Positions 32,729 to 43,937 of a DNA stretch of 64,000 bases are shown here, piece after piece. A program made the position numbers and the translations under genes. The stretch is from Cladosporium sp. IMV 00045. Lineage: Eukaryota; Ascomycota; Dothideomycetes; Cladosporiales; Cladosporiaceae. A model generated the notes under the pieces. That model searched no databases. It saw only the letters and a program-made list of their open reading frames with translations, and was not told the DNA's origin. The DNA is taken from the NCBI GenBank assembly GCA_001931905.2, contig MSJI02000846.1, positions 62,001-126,000 of the forward strand, given 5' to 3'. Positions within the stretch are counted from its first letter, which is position 1. Each line of letters opens with the position of its first letter.

Positions 32729-34288
32729 TGTGATTTGTTGTGATTTGATGGTAAGCTGTGGCTCGTGATGGCGGTGGGTCTCCGAAGGTGGGCGTGTCTG
32801 TGTAAGTAAAGAGTGTCGGAAGCGTGGGTGAAGGAGTGGATGTTGCAGACAGTCAATGCCTACTGTTTGTCGTGTCAAGATGGGAAGACGTGAACTGGCG
32901 ACGTGAGGTCGGAGGTTTTCTGGTTGTGCAAACAAAAGCCTCTGCTAGTGCACCGCTCTTTCCTCGTTTGCCGATCCCGTCTGAACTTCGCGTTCTCTCT
33001 TGCCAGGTGACTGCGCGTCTGCCAATGGGTTCAGGTCCGGCCTAATAGTGTTTCTCGTTTTGCTTAGAGATGTCTGTGTATGGTGGGGTGGCGAAATATG
33101 CGCACGATTGGGAATGCAAGTATTGCTAGTACAAGGTAGGGTGGCCTTGGAAGAATGAATGGACGCCGCAAGTCGCAGGGCTGCAAGGTGGAAGTATGTT
33201 GCAAGGGGAAGAAGTGCTGTCCTGTCGTGACGAGAAGAAGAGAAAGAAGCAGCAGTGGCGGTCGGCGAAGAAGGCCGTTGCGAGGATCTACATGTAGTAT
33301 AAGGGGAGGAGGTCGCGTATCAGGAGGTATAACGGCCGGGCGACGATCACGAGTGCGGTCAGCGAGGATGATGACTAGCAGGCAGGCTTCTTTCTTGCAG
33401 GGAAGAAGGAAGAATGCAACAAAAACCTACGAGAAGCGAAAGATGAGAAGCGCATACGGAACATCGTGTGTGAGCTGTCACAGCATGAGCGTAACCTCCA
33501 AACAACCAAACCCCAGAAACACAGAGGATTGTAAGAGTGATGTTTCCTGTCACTGCTTCCTTCGCGTTTTTGCCGCCCCCCTTGCGTTTCACAGTAGCGC
33601 GTGGAGAAAAGTCTAAGCGGCTGGCAAGTGATTGGCCCTCCGTCACGCTACTCGACAGGCATCCTGCCTTCTGACTTCATCCGCGCATACCCGCCTCGAC
33701 CTCATCTTTACCAGTGCACGCTTTCATTCATCATTCGCTGATGATCTCACTACTCACGGCTCTTCATCACCACTCTCCGGCGTCGGCGATACTGTCCATA
33801 CTCATGCTACGTCCACCATTCGCTCGTTGGGCTGCACCAAACGCTGTGCTGGCTACGCGCAGGTTTCGACGCGACATGCCGCGTATCATGGCTGTTTGGC
33901 CATGGCAGGTGAAACATGGCGACATACAGCCCATCCAGGTGTACTGCACACGGCACTTATTCTTCTGATACTCGTTCTTCACAGCTTGAAGTTGTCTAGA
34001 ACACTTATGTGGCAACCATGAAACTGAGGTGACATTTCTTTGCATTCTTCGCTCATCATCCAGAAGCTCGAGCTAGCTAGGTCCTGCGTTTTGAGCTTCC
34101 TCGATGCGACTTACCTCAATTCATCTTTAGTCCGTCCAGAGAGTCACGTCAAGTATCCTCCGATATGCGACGTATAAAGCCTCGGCTGTTCCGTGGGCTG
34201 TCTTGAAGACATTGTCAGTTGGGGGTAATGTGGCCAGACATTTCCGGAAACTCGACCTGTACCTTTCCAATTGCCTTGCAATTTTCAA
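32729..34288. other. intergenic, 1.6 kb, nothing recognised
   Basis: It holds the promoter of the GPI-type protein. A plus-strand frame at 33155-33616 is Arg/Lys/Cys-rich and looks like chance translation of purine-rich DNA. Confidence 0.5.
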
Positions 34289-35101
34289 TCACTCAACAAT
34301 CGCCGGGCCCGCTGAGTTGCCATTGTTCGATGCTGCCTCGCTGTACGCCTCCTCAAGGCTGCGCATGAGCCCTTCAGCTACGGACGTGGCCTCTAGCATG
34401 TCTTCCAATTTATTGTTCCCATTAGAGCACCAAGGCTCGTGTTTCGGTATCTTTTTTCTTCTCCGGGCGATGGTCTTCTCGAGAGCCTTTAGATTTTTGC
34501 CGTCATTGTTGGCTTGCAGTTTGACTCTGTAAGAAGGGATTGACTTTTCAACTACTTCAGGACAGCCACACAGCGACGATCCCACAAGAGCACTCAACAC
34601 AATAGTCAGCGTGCCAGGATACAAGCTGCGGCAGATTCGCCCAACACTTGCACTCAGCCTTGCCTTTTGTTCGGCGTCGAAGGTCCCGGAACTTTAAGGC
34701 ATCGATGAAGAACCCAAAGTCACCCGTAAGCGGACACGTGCTTGATTCGAGCGAAACAAATTCGGGATGGCAGCCAGGGCGGAATCTGGTTGCTGGTTCC
34801 GTCGAGTGAAGCTCATATGTAGGGTATTAGCCTCGAGGACGAGGCCGGCGCTCTCCTCGCGTACTTGCTTGCAAACAAGCAGAAGGCCCAAAAATTCCGT
34901 GAGAAAGGGATCATCCATATCGTACATGTACGTGGAGCTACCGAACAGCTTATCCCCTGGACGCCATGGGCGCACACCCCACTCCTTGACATGCTTGCCA
35001 CCGCCAAGAAAGTCATAGCACACGTAGCTAAACGTGAGGGCTTCCTTGAAGATGCGGAGACGCAGTTCCGGCGGCAGACGGCGGAGAGGTGAGTTGTCCA
35101 T
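34289..35101 (-). pseudogene. third ELRLEIY-family gene, interrupted by an in-frame TAA
   Basis: The ATG at 35101 opens a frame with the family signature SPLRRLPPELRLRIFKEAL and later LLLVCKQVREESAGLVLEAN, related to the genes at 8309 and 36286. A TAA at 34694-34696 ends it after 135 residues. The same frame stays open beyond that codon for another 134 codons to 34289, with protein-like text (ALEKTIARRRKKIPKHE, LEDMLEATSVAEGLMRSLEEAY). That is unlikely by chance and suggests a nonsense mutation in a formerly ~270-residue protein. Alternatives are a short functional protein, an unrecognised intron spanning the TAA, or a sequencing error. It lies about 1.2 kb from the right-arm family member, forming a small cluster. 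Confidence 0.55.
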
Positions 35102-36285
35102 CGCGCTTTGTTGTTGTTTGTAGTTTGACTCGAAGCGGTACCCGAGTTGAATTTCAAGGGACGCTTGTCGACGCAAACGGATTGTGGTGAATAGATGGTG
35201 TTGCTGATATATGAGTTGCTTTTCGGGATGAGGAGAAGAGGCAGAGTTGATGAGTGCCAGAGAGAGCGTCAAAGCAGTTGCGAGATGATTTCTGTTTGCT
35301 GTGTAAACGGAAGGAGCGACTTTGGCTTTCATGTGACGACAACGGAAAGAGCGGGATCATCTATGGCGCCAAAGCGTGCATTCACTTCACTTCAGACTGC
35401 TTCACTCCATGACGCATCATTGACTAGTGCATTGATGATTGGAATGATCAGACCAGTAAGTCGCCCAAATCCTCCCTCGCTGCGTAACGCCAATAGCAAC
35501 GTAGAGAGACCTACATTCCCCTACAGACCACCCGCTCGAATGAAACAACAGAGCTATCAGGACCACACACATGGATAACGACTACTCGGCGCTTGATTGT
35601 CATTCAAAAACCTGATCGAAAAGGAGGATTGGATTCACAGGGGAAACAGCTCGGAGGTCGTCCGTCAAATTGGTCCTATCTCGAGTGTCCAAAAAGTGAT
35701 TTTGAGCTCGCTACCTATTCATCGAAGTAAGATAGTGAAACGCATACTATCAGAAAGCCAGTGTTGCAACCCTCGTTTAATCAATCCATCGGTGCGTAAC
35801 AGCAGTAATCAGCGTCCAACTCCCCTGTCCCATTAAATAATTCCCTCTGAGCAGTTGCGTCCATTCAAAAAAAGCATTCACGGAGAGATCGATCGACATT
35901 CCTTGTGAAACCACCCCCAACATGAACAAGCAATGGTGTACCTTTCGTGCTCCTGTATCTGCTTGGGGCTTTGGTATGGGTCGACCTCTGGAGCGTCGAA
36001 TTTGGGTTCACCAGTCCCGGGAACGAGGATGGCGTTGAATACTTGGTTGCGTCCGCATTGTGAGACAAGAAGCGCAGAAGCTTAGCCAGAAACTGTGCAA
36101 TCCCTTATAACAAAACCCTCGGTCGCCTGTCAGGTTTGTTTCTATCGACTTGCCTATGAGGATGCAATCGCATGTCTCATTTCTCAAAGTTGATCTCCAT
36201 GTGAGTATTGTTGGCCCCATTCACGGAGAAGAATCGCACGTTTCACTCCTTGTACCTACGACAACAAGATTCGAAAAGGGCTGGT
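35102..36285. other. intergenic, 1.2 kb at the inner edge of the right arm
   Basis: No gene seen. The end of arm homology lies at its right edge near 36290. I found no transposon ends, target-site duplication or long simple repeat at the junction. Confidence 0.5.
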
Positions 36286-37324
36286 CTATCGGTGAATTAT
36301 GAAGGGCGGTCGTTCCTTCATTCTATAACGGTCAATCTGATCTCGCCACAGAACTGCATTGAAACGTTTGCACCACATTTGAGTCTGATGCTCTCTCTCA
36401 CCTGCCAGCCGGGATTCGTCGAGTGCTTGAGATGGAGAATTCTCTCGCTCTCTGGCTTTGAGCTCTGCGAGCAAGTCGTTGAATTGCCTGACCATGAATT
36501 CGCCATCGAGGATGCTACTTCTAAGGAGATTAGACTCTCGGTTTTCACCTATGACCCACCACGAATCTAGGTCGCAGTAATGCCCCTTATGGTGATCTTG
36601 GGAGAACATATCCATTCGACGGGCAAAAGCTTGCGAAATGGATTTCAGACCTGCCTCATGATCGCCGGCTTTTAGGTAAACGATCGGACCGTGTGGTAGA
36701 TCTGGGCTTCCAGACTTGAGCTGCTTGCACTCGCCGATATGAAGAGCGAAGGTAAAGGTACACTGTCTGAACTCTTCGAAAATCCGCTTCAATGCGCTTC
36801 GCACGAGAGGGTCCTTGTGGATGTACGTGCTTTCATAGTACCTACGCGTGTTTCGCAACTCAAAGGGTAGACAGAAGTTGGCCTTGCGCGGATGAAACAC
36901 AGACGGAATGGACAGAAAAGCAATCAGGACGTCCGAACAGGCGTCGCGGAATTCGAAATTATTGTAGAGAGAAGAGAAATCGGATTCGTCATCAGGCAGG
37001 CCAAGCGCACAATCACTTAGGAGTCTTGGTTCAACAGTCGCAGAATTGAGTTTTGGCGCATTTGCTTCAAGCACCAGCCCGACAAGTCTCGCTATGGGTC
37101 TGCTTGCAGGCGAGTGTCAAGGCAAGTCCATCCCTCAGTGGAAGAGACTTGCCTTGGTCGGCGACCCACCAAGTTCCGCAATTTTTGTTAGGGTTGTCGG
37201 GAAAATAGTAGAAGCAAGGAGTGTTGTCAGAAGGCAAATAGTGTAGGCTGTCGAATGTGAGAGCTCTCCTGTAGATCTCCAGTCGCAGCTCTATTGAGAG
37301 CTTGCCCAAAAGAGAATTCTCCAT
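36286..37324 (-). pseudogene. ELRLEIY-family gene, right copy, frameshifted and shortened
   Basis: The first frame (37324 to 37067) encodes the signature GKLSIELRLEIYRRALTF and reaches LALTLACKQTHS. The next (37074 to 36286) resumes at LVLEANAPKLNSATVEP and continues through NFEFRDACSDVLIAFLSIPS to RPPFIIHR. Between CKQ and the Gly-Leu-Val-Leu-Glu text there are 19 nt here against 18 nt in the left copy, so a 1-nt insertion breaks the frame near 37085. The 3' end also lacks about 80 residues that remain open in one frame of the left copy. No splice consensus rescues the shift. Protein similarity to the left copy is much lower than for the other duplicated genes. Confidence 0.8.
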
Positions 37325-38006
37325 TGTGGGACTGATCTCGCTCTGCGTCTTTTGAGCTTTACTAGAGGTAGCGATGGGAAGCAGACTCCGACGTGTGAAG
37401 ATGCGTGAACTGATTAATATGATGATAGTGTTGCCAACGAGAGAAATCGTGGAAGTGTGGCGTGATCCACGCTGTGGGATGGGCTCAGGCCGTATGGCTT
37501 CAGTAGACGAGTGTGGTGCTTGAACTTGCGAGCAATCAGGTTGGGGATTTGCCTATCGATCTGGGTAAGGTATGGGTGTGATGGTAAGAGGAAAAGAGAG
37601 GAAGAAAAATCACTTAGCAAGGACGAGTCACATTTGAAGGAGGGAGCAACCCACCTTCGTAGCACTAGTGCAAGCCCGCATGCCTCACTTCACTTACAAC
37701 CGGCTGAGATGTGCCCTCATCAAGTTTCAGAAAGAGACCACCAATCCGAGAAAACATGTATTTCCTACGAAAAGCCCTCCCCCCCCCCGGGTATATCCTA
37801 ATGCCGCGAAAGCTCAATGAAAATGCAGCGTCAGCCCATCCACCGGACAAAAGAAAACGCAAGTCTGATATGGGTCCAGTGCTGTTTGGCCACCCTCAGT
37901 CAACTAAGATGCGCATGTCTGGACATGCGATGAGATGAAAAGAAAAACTCAGAAAAGAGAAAAGGGAAGAAACAACAATGAAAAAGAACCCCATTCCCAC
38001 TACCAC
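37325..38006. other. intergenic, duplicated region in right arm
   Basis: Counterpart of 7356-8308, shortened. A run of ten C (about 37779-37788) is absent from the left arm, where T-rich sequence stands instead. No gene visible. Confidence 0.6.
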
Positions 38007-41000
38007 TCACTTCAGCCCATCCATCGTCTCCCTCCTGACGACGCCAAAGCCTTTCCTCAACAACTCTTGCACGTCGGAGCCATTCCCAGACGTCGACGCC
38101 GTGACACAGCGTTCCTCAGAATCAGCACCGACCATCTCTTCCTGCAATTCGACCCCGTCCTTCCCTTTCGCGGAGCCCATAACCCTCGGTCTAGCGAGCA
38201 ACTCGCCCACCTCTTTCTCCCTGCGTTCCTGCTCTTCGGCCGATGCCACGCCAGATTCATCTGAAAAAATCTCAGCAGCACCCGCAGTGGCACCGTCACC
38301 TCTCTGCCAGCCCTGATACAGCCAGAGCTGACTGGCGTGCTCAAAACGGGCTCTCACACCCTCATCCTTCTCCAGCGCCTGGAAGACCTCCACGTCCGTC
38401 GGCTTCCACGCCGCCTTGCCGGCTCGCACTATGATTTCGAAAAGCAGCACAGCCGCCACGGCCAGCACGACGACCAGCCACCAGAGGACGTTGCGGCCGA
38501 ACTTCTCCAAAAACCCCGTGCGCACGAAGTAGATGACGTTGTCGTCGTAGACGCACGATAGGATGATGTTCCACAAAAACCAGCCGCCGACGGAGAGCAC
38601 AAGCGCGATGATCGTGGTGATGCTGTGGTTGTGCATTTCGAGGACTTGAAGCTTCATGTTGATCACGATCACGCACACGGTGTACGTCAGGTCGCCCATG
38701 GCGAACAGACTATTGTCGCGCGTGAAGGGGATGTGCGCGAAGAGTCCGAACATGGTGAAGTACACCATCATCGCCTCGCAGATGCCCATGAGCATCCAGG
38801 CGGCGAAGACGCGGAAGTTGAAGCCGTCGCCGCGTTGGCCTTTGGTGTAAAGTTCTGGGGCGGCGATGAGCGTTGCGGGTGAAAGGTCTTTTTCGAAAAT
38901 GCCTAGGAAGATGACAGGAAGCGAGGTGAAGAGAGTGTTGAACATGGTGAGACTCCAGGGTTCGTAAAGCGAGGTGCCAGTGTAGCCTGCCCAGCGCTGG
39001 TAAAGGGCTTGTGTGAGGTAAAACAAGATTTCTTTCCAAAACGTGCCGACGGTGTATTTGCATGTGCGCACGTAGTTCCAGCGCCCGTGAACGAGAAGCA
39101 GCTTGACCAGAAAGCGGAACTGCGCGATGCTGTAGTCGGACACACGAGCTGCTTGAAGACCTTCTTTACCAGTGATACCGATGCCCACATGCGCTTCTTG
39201 GATCATGGCGATGTCGTTGGCGCCATCACCGATAGCCAGCGTGACACTTCCGCCCACACGCTTGCGAATGGCGTGGACAAGGCTGGCTTTCTGGGAAGGC
39301 GAGGCGCGGCAACAGATGACAGAGTCGGCGAGGATGGCAAGCTCGAGGAAAAGTGTGTTCGACGCATCGCAGGCAGTGATGGATCCCAGAGTTTGCCCGT
39401 CCACGACAACGACCGAGTGGGCAATGCTTCCGCTTTGAATCGACGAGACGGCTGAATTGATGTTCTGCTCGACATTTCCCGCTTCGTGGTCGAGGATTGT
39501 GACGGAGGAGTAGTCTTTGATCAGGCGACAAGAATGGCCAATATTGATGGCAGTCTCGCGTTTGTCGCCAGTGAGCATCCACATCTTGATTTCTGCTCGC
39601 CTGAGCCGCTCGATAGTCTCCGGGACGCCTTTCTGCAGCTTGTCTTCGATGGCAGTGGCGCCACCAAGCTCAAGTTGTTGTTCGATCAGTTCCCCTGCCT
39701 TCTCTATCAACTCCGACCGATTTACAAGAGAAGTGGTGGCGTCATGGTAGATCTTCTTCCAAACCTGATATTCAGCCTCGTCCAAGAACCGATGACCGTA
39801 AAGTAATGTCCGCAGCCCTTCCGTGGCAAAGTCATTGACATGCTGGAAGCATCTCTCGATAGTGGCCGGCTCATCAGCGACAAGTGTCTCTTCAACGAGC
39901 TCCTCATCTCCTCGCTGCATCTGCATCGAGCCTTGCGGTTCCACGCCAGCCATCGATGATCGCCTACTAAGTTGAGCTGAAGGTCTGGGCGAGTAATATT
40001 GAGAGTTAGCAGATGCGCTGTCGACATCGACATCATGCTCACGGTCTCGTAACCAGACATCGACTTCGTCGCGTACTGAGACTCTCCTCCCAATCGAAGG
40101 TCTCGAGCCCGCAGGAATTTGGACAGACGAGCTTCGCCTAGCGAGATTGGCGATACTGCCAGAACGTTCGACCTGCGAGCTCTTGCGTGCCATGGCATGT
40201 TGTGCTTCCATGCTCTTGCGTTGGTTCGCTCGCTTCTCGATCTCGACCACTTTCTGATTGGCCAGTGCAGCCAGACGCAAGCGTTCCATGATGACCGAGT
40301 CAGCGCCTTTGCACATAACGCAAACGCGGTTGTCCGGAAATCGCACGACGACTGACATTCTCTTGCGCTTGCTGGAGAACTCGATGACGTCCATGATCTG
40401 GTAATTATCAAAGACAGGCTCTCCGGTAAGGCCGTTGGGGAACGTCTTGAGTGTCAGTTGAGCAGCGTTGCGTTCGTAGGCCAAAAAGCCAAGCTCTTCC
40501 GCCGCCTTCACCAAAGCCAGCTCGTCTGGCGAAGAAGCCTGAAAACTCATTTCGCCTGTCTCTGAACGTTCAGGTAAGCAGGTGTGGCAGACTGCCATTG
40601 ACAGGACGAGCATTTTCGCCTTTTTCGCAAACAGAGTGTGCGGCCTCTGTTGGATATAGCGCAGCATTTCCATGGTATCAAGCTCAGGCTGTGTCACTTT
40701 GTGTTGCATAGTGGAAACTCTGTGCGAAAGTGACGGACGAGTGCCGTTCTCGAATAGTTCTTCTTCTCTGGGCTCTTCTTCAATTTCAACAGCAGCTTGA
40801 GAGTGTTTGCGAGAACCCATTGAAGTCCTTAGACTCCGCAGGGGTTTCTTCCCTTTCCCGCTGACAGACATCCTCTTCTTCTGCAAAGCCTCACTCTCTT
40901 TCGCGTGAAGCTGCCCATCCACGTCGGCTTGATGCGTCCACGCCGTACCGGCAACGCTCAGCTTGCGAAACCGCATCACGTTCTCTGTCAAAGTCCCCGT

Positions 41001-43046
41001 CTTGTCGCTGAAGATATAGCTGACCTGTCCCAACTCTTCATTGATAGTCGAAGTCTTCGCATCGAAAGGTGTGTTGCTTTCCTCATCGTACATGTCAACG
41101 TCATTCAGCAAGAACATCTGCGCCACCTTGACGATTTCCAAGCTGACATAGAGCGATAGTGGAATGAGCGTGTTGAACATGATGACGAAGCTGGTGAAGA
41201 TGGGTCCGAAAGGCACCGAGGCGTCGCGCAGGTACCAGGCGAAGTCTTCATGTCCGGACCAGGCTTCGTACGCGCCTGAGCAGGAAAGAGAAAGCACCAC
41301 GACAAAGACAACCATCATGATAACGATCTTGTTGACCATCGATTGCAATGTGGGTGCCTTGATGCGCGGGTTCTTGTTGGCGTTCATGCGGATCTTGCAC
41401 TCCTCTCCACTGTAGATGACCATGCCAATTGCTTCGGGCGTGTTGCGAAGGACGCTGCCGCGGTAGATGATCTCGTTGTTCGTGAGCGGGGATGTTTTCT
41501 CGTTGACCGTGACTTTGCCCTCGAAATTGTAGAGATCCAGGTTGGGGTCTTCGACGACGAAGTGAGCTTTGCAGTTTGTGATGTCTTCCGGGGTTTTGCA
41601 TGCCTTGCTGGTCGAGGGTGAGGGTTGCTTGTTTTTGAGGTTGGTTTCACCGTCCAAAGCCATAGTCTCAATGCATGCGATGTCGTTCGGTCCACTTGAG
41701 TGTAGCAAGACAATATCTGCGGGCACGGCTTCATCTCGTCTCAGTCGGACAATGTCGCCAACCCTCAAGTTATGCCATTTGATAGATGCCCAGTGCAAAG
41801 GTCCAGAGGCGGCATTGCCCGCTTCCATTTCGTCTTCTTTAGATTTCCCTGCTTCCACAGGACCATAAGCGTGCAATACGCTAGCTTCTCGGTTGTTTTC
41901 TTCCTTGTCAAGTTTGTAGCGACGGAAATCTTCCAGACCTTCCTTCGCCATTGACAGAGAGACAAAAAACAGGAGCGGGACGATTGTCGTGTATTGACCC
42001 GTCGTACTTAGTCCGGGAATCATTTGCAAGATACTGACACATAGAAAGTAAAAATTGGCAAGTTTCGAGAATTGAGCGAAGAGTTGGCGAGGCAGAAAGT
42101 TCCATGCGTTGTACTTTGAGGATCGAATAGTATTGCTGACATAGTGCTTCTGAGTGCGATCGTCGATAAGAGCTTTCTTCCGGGATGGGTCCAGATCTAT
42201 GTGCCGACCGTCCTTTGAGGGAGGGATATCTTGGATGCGCAGGACAAATTTGCGGGTTCTTTCAAGGCTTGCCTGCAGCTTTTGAACAGGGAAATGGTTG
42301 GTGAGCCTGCTGGAAAAGGGACGACGGGGATTTGGCTTTCCAGACTCGACGGCAAATTCTTGCTTGAGGGAATCCAGTTGTGAGACTTCTGGCGACAGCG
42401 ATGACTCCCCTACAACTGGGGACACCGTGACCGAAGCCTGATCTTTACCTTTGCCAGTCTGAGAGCGGTCTACTTCGCCGGCATCCGCTTGGCCAACTTC
42501 ACCCATCTCGATGATCGAATCATCCACGTCTTGCGCTCGCTGGCCCATGTTTTTCGCGAAGAGCGAAGATCGCAACGACATGCCGCGATTTCTACCTCGC
42601 GATGCCGCATTTAGTCCCGGTTTCGGCGAAGAACCGGAAGGTGAAGGAGACCTACTACCTTCTGGCGATCTAGCGTCCGATCGGTCTCCAGCGTCAACAT
42701 TCGTGCCTCTTGTATCAATCCTTAAGCTCCTGGGCTCTACTGGTGGTGTGTCTGAAGCACTCCGCATGGCACCACCAAGACCGTCGCCGTCTCCATTCCT
42801 GCCGTCTCCATTCCTGCCGTCTCTTCTTCCTACATTATCTTCCGAAAACCGTACTCTCGACCGTGGCTCGTCCATACTGCGAGGTTGCCTAGCTGTGGCC
42901 TCGTTGTCTGCGATCCTCGTCTCGGAGTCGTCTCGCAGTCTGGCATCTGATATGAGCGATCCCTGTCGCGGGTCGTCGCCTTGGTCGCGAAGTCCAGCTT
43001 CTTGCGGAGGGCGCCTTACTGGTGACTGCGACCTTGAGCCAGCCAT
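38007..43046 (-). CDS. DNF3: P4-type phospholipid-translocating ATPase (Dnf3-like flippase), right copy
   Basis: A 1679-residue single-exon paralogue of the protein at 2334-7355, in inverted orientation. All motifs are present: DGET (about 465), DKTGT with the phosphorylated Asp at about 681, TGDKRETAIN and GDGAND (about 1273). The copies are nearly identical from the P domain through the membrane helices; most substitutions lie in the disordered first 150 residues, in the Ser/Arg inserts and in the last 120 residues. The six extra residues come from a small tandem expansion (GRNGDGRNGDG) near residue 80 and one residue near 1590. Nothing suggests loss of function. It is head-to-head with the right TRAPPC5 copy. 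Confidence 0.93.
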   Translation of the reverse strand: MAGSRSQSPVRRPPQEAGLRDQGDDPRQGSLISDARLRDDSETRIADNEATARQPRSMDEPRSRVRFSEDNVGRRDGRNGDGRNGDGDGLGGAMRSASDTPPVEPRSLRIDTRGTNVDAGDRSDARSPEGSRSPSPSGSSPKPGLNAASRGRNRGMSLRSSLFAKNMGQRAQDVDDSIIEMGEVGQADAGEVDRSQTGKGKDQASVTVSPVVGESSLSPEVSQLDSLKQEFAVESGKPNPRRPFSSRLTNHFPVQKLQASLERTRKFVLRIQDIPPSKDGRHIDLDPSRKKALIDDRTQKHYVSNTIRSSKYNAWNFLPRQLFAQFSKLANFYFLCVSILQMIPGLSTTGQYTTIVPLLFFVSLSMAKEGLEDFRRYKLDKEENNREASVLHAYGPVEAGKSKEDEMEAGNAASGPLHWASIKWHNLRVGDIVRLRRDEAVPADIVLLHSSGPNDIACIETMALDGETNLKNKQPSPSTSKACKTPEDITNCKAHFVVEDPNLDLYNFEGKVTVNEKTSPLTNNEIIYRGSVLRNTPEAIGMVIYSGEECKIRMNANKNPRIKAPTLQSMVNKIVIMMVVFVVVLSLSCSGAYEAWSGHEDFAWYLRDASVPFGPIFTSFVIMFNTLIPLSLYVSLEIVKVAQMFLLNDVDMYDEESNTPFDAKTSTINEELGQVSYIFSDKTGTLTENVMRFRKLSVAGTAWTHQADVDGQLHAKESEALQKKRMSVSGKGKKPLRSLRTSMGSRKHSQAAVEIEEEPREEELFENGTRPSLSHRVSTMQHKVTQPELDTMEMLRYIQQRPHTLFAKKAKMLVLSMAVCHTCLPERSETGEMSFQASSPDELALVKAAEELGFLAYERNAAQLTLKTFPNGLTGEPVFDNYQIMDVIEFSSKRKRMSVVVRFPDNRVCVMCKGADSVIMERLRLAALANQKVVEIEKRANQRKSMEAQHAMARKSSQVERSGSIANLARRSSSVQIPAGSRPSIGRRVSVRDEVDVWLRDREHDVDVDSASANSQYYSPRPSAQLSRRSSMAGVEPQGSMQMQRGDEELVEETLVADEPATIERCFQHVNDFATEGLRTLLYGHRFLDEAEYQVWKKIYHDATTSLVNRSELIEKAGELIEQQLELGGATAIEDKLQKGVPETIERLRRAEIKMWMLTGDKRETAINIGHSCRLIKDYSSVTILDHEAGNVEQNINSAVSSIQSGSIAHSVVVVDGQTLGSITACDASNTLFLELAILADSVICCRASPSQKASLVHAIRKRVGGSVTLAIGDGANDIAMIQEAHVGIGITGKEGLQAARVSDYSIAQFRFLVKLLLVHGRWNYVRTCKYTVGTFWKEILFYLTQALYQRWAGYTGTSLYEPWSLTMFNTLFTSLPVIFLGIFEKDLSPATLIAAPELYTKGQRGDGFNFRVFAAWMLMGICEAMMVYFTMFGLFAHIPFTRDNSLFAMGDLTYTVCVIVINMKLQVLEMHNHSITTIIALVLSVGGWFLWNIILSCVYDDNVIYFVRTGFLEKFGRNVLWWLVVVLAVAAVLLFEIIVRAGKAAWKPTDVEVFQALEKDEGVRARFEHASQLWLYQGWQRGDGATAGAAEIFSDESGVASAEEQERREKEVGELLARPRVMGSAKGKDGVELQEEMVGADSEERCVTASTSGNGSDVQELLRKGFGVVRRETMDGLK

Positions 43047-43937
43047 GATTGTTGAACTCCACGCTGCCGTGGTCTGCTACTCGTGCGACGTTGTCACAGA
43101 ATCTTCATAACTTCTTGCGCCAGTCTAGCTCTCACAGATCCTTGATTACCATGTCTAAGGGTGAATCGCAAAATCGCAAGAGTGGCCTCGTGAGACCCCG
43201 ACGTATTTGAACAGGCGAGTTGTTGAAGCGGGTCCTCTGTCGCAAGAATGCTGTTGATAGACGCGTCTTAGATGCGGGAACATGTCAACCAGGCAGACGA
43301 GAGCAGGATCTTGAACAAGCGATAAATGCCAGCAGAAGAAGCTCGACAGAGTGCAGGGCTAGGCGCATGGCCGCGCAAAGCATACGACACAGCCAATGGA
43401 CCGCGCACGCTCTTCTGGCACTGCCACGATCCAAGAAAGCAGAGAGGAGGGCTCGGAGGGTTCCCACCACCCGCACGCCTCTCCAGTCCCCACCCCAGAC
43501 TTTCACACGCTTTCCCACACTTCAGGGAAGGGAAAGGCTAAAGAAAGCATAACGACGTTGCGCCTGGGTCTGGGCCAGTAGTGAGATTCGATATGGATTT
43601 CAGGCTCATCAACAATGTTGATATATGTCTAATAGACAGGTACATGTAGTAAACAGTCTTGATCGCACGTGAAGTATAATCCCGTTGAACATGGTAACCC
43701 TCAAGCAATTACGGTGCTGACAGGGACAAGCATCTTCCACCTAATCTTACCCTCCTGCCTGTATCCTCGTTCTTTTGATTGGATCTTGCTCGGCAGTCGG
43801 GCCAAATTCGGAGCTCTCCAGCGTTCAGACTCCATCCTTGCAGATGTGTACCTTGAGCTAAACATCCATCTGAACACTTGACGCCAACTCTCTAATAGCT
43901 GGACACTCTACACAAGTCGGTCATACAAACGCTCACA
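43047..43937. promoter_or_regulatory. bidirectional promoter between P4-ATPase and TRAPPC5, right arm
   Basis: An 891-nt divergent gap, homologous to 1462-2333. Substitutions and small indels are scattered through it; no rearrangement is seen. Short frames here have different boundaries and lengths in the two arms, which argues against a conserved small gene. Confidence 0.6.

Noticed and set aside
33155..33616. 153-codon plus-strand Arg/Lys/Cys-rich frame
   Set aside because: Looks like translation of purine-rich intergenic DNA; no domain.
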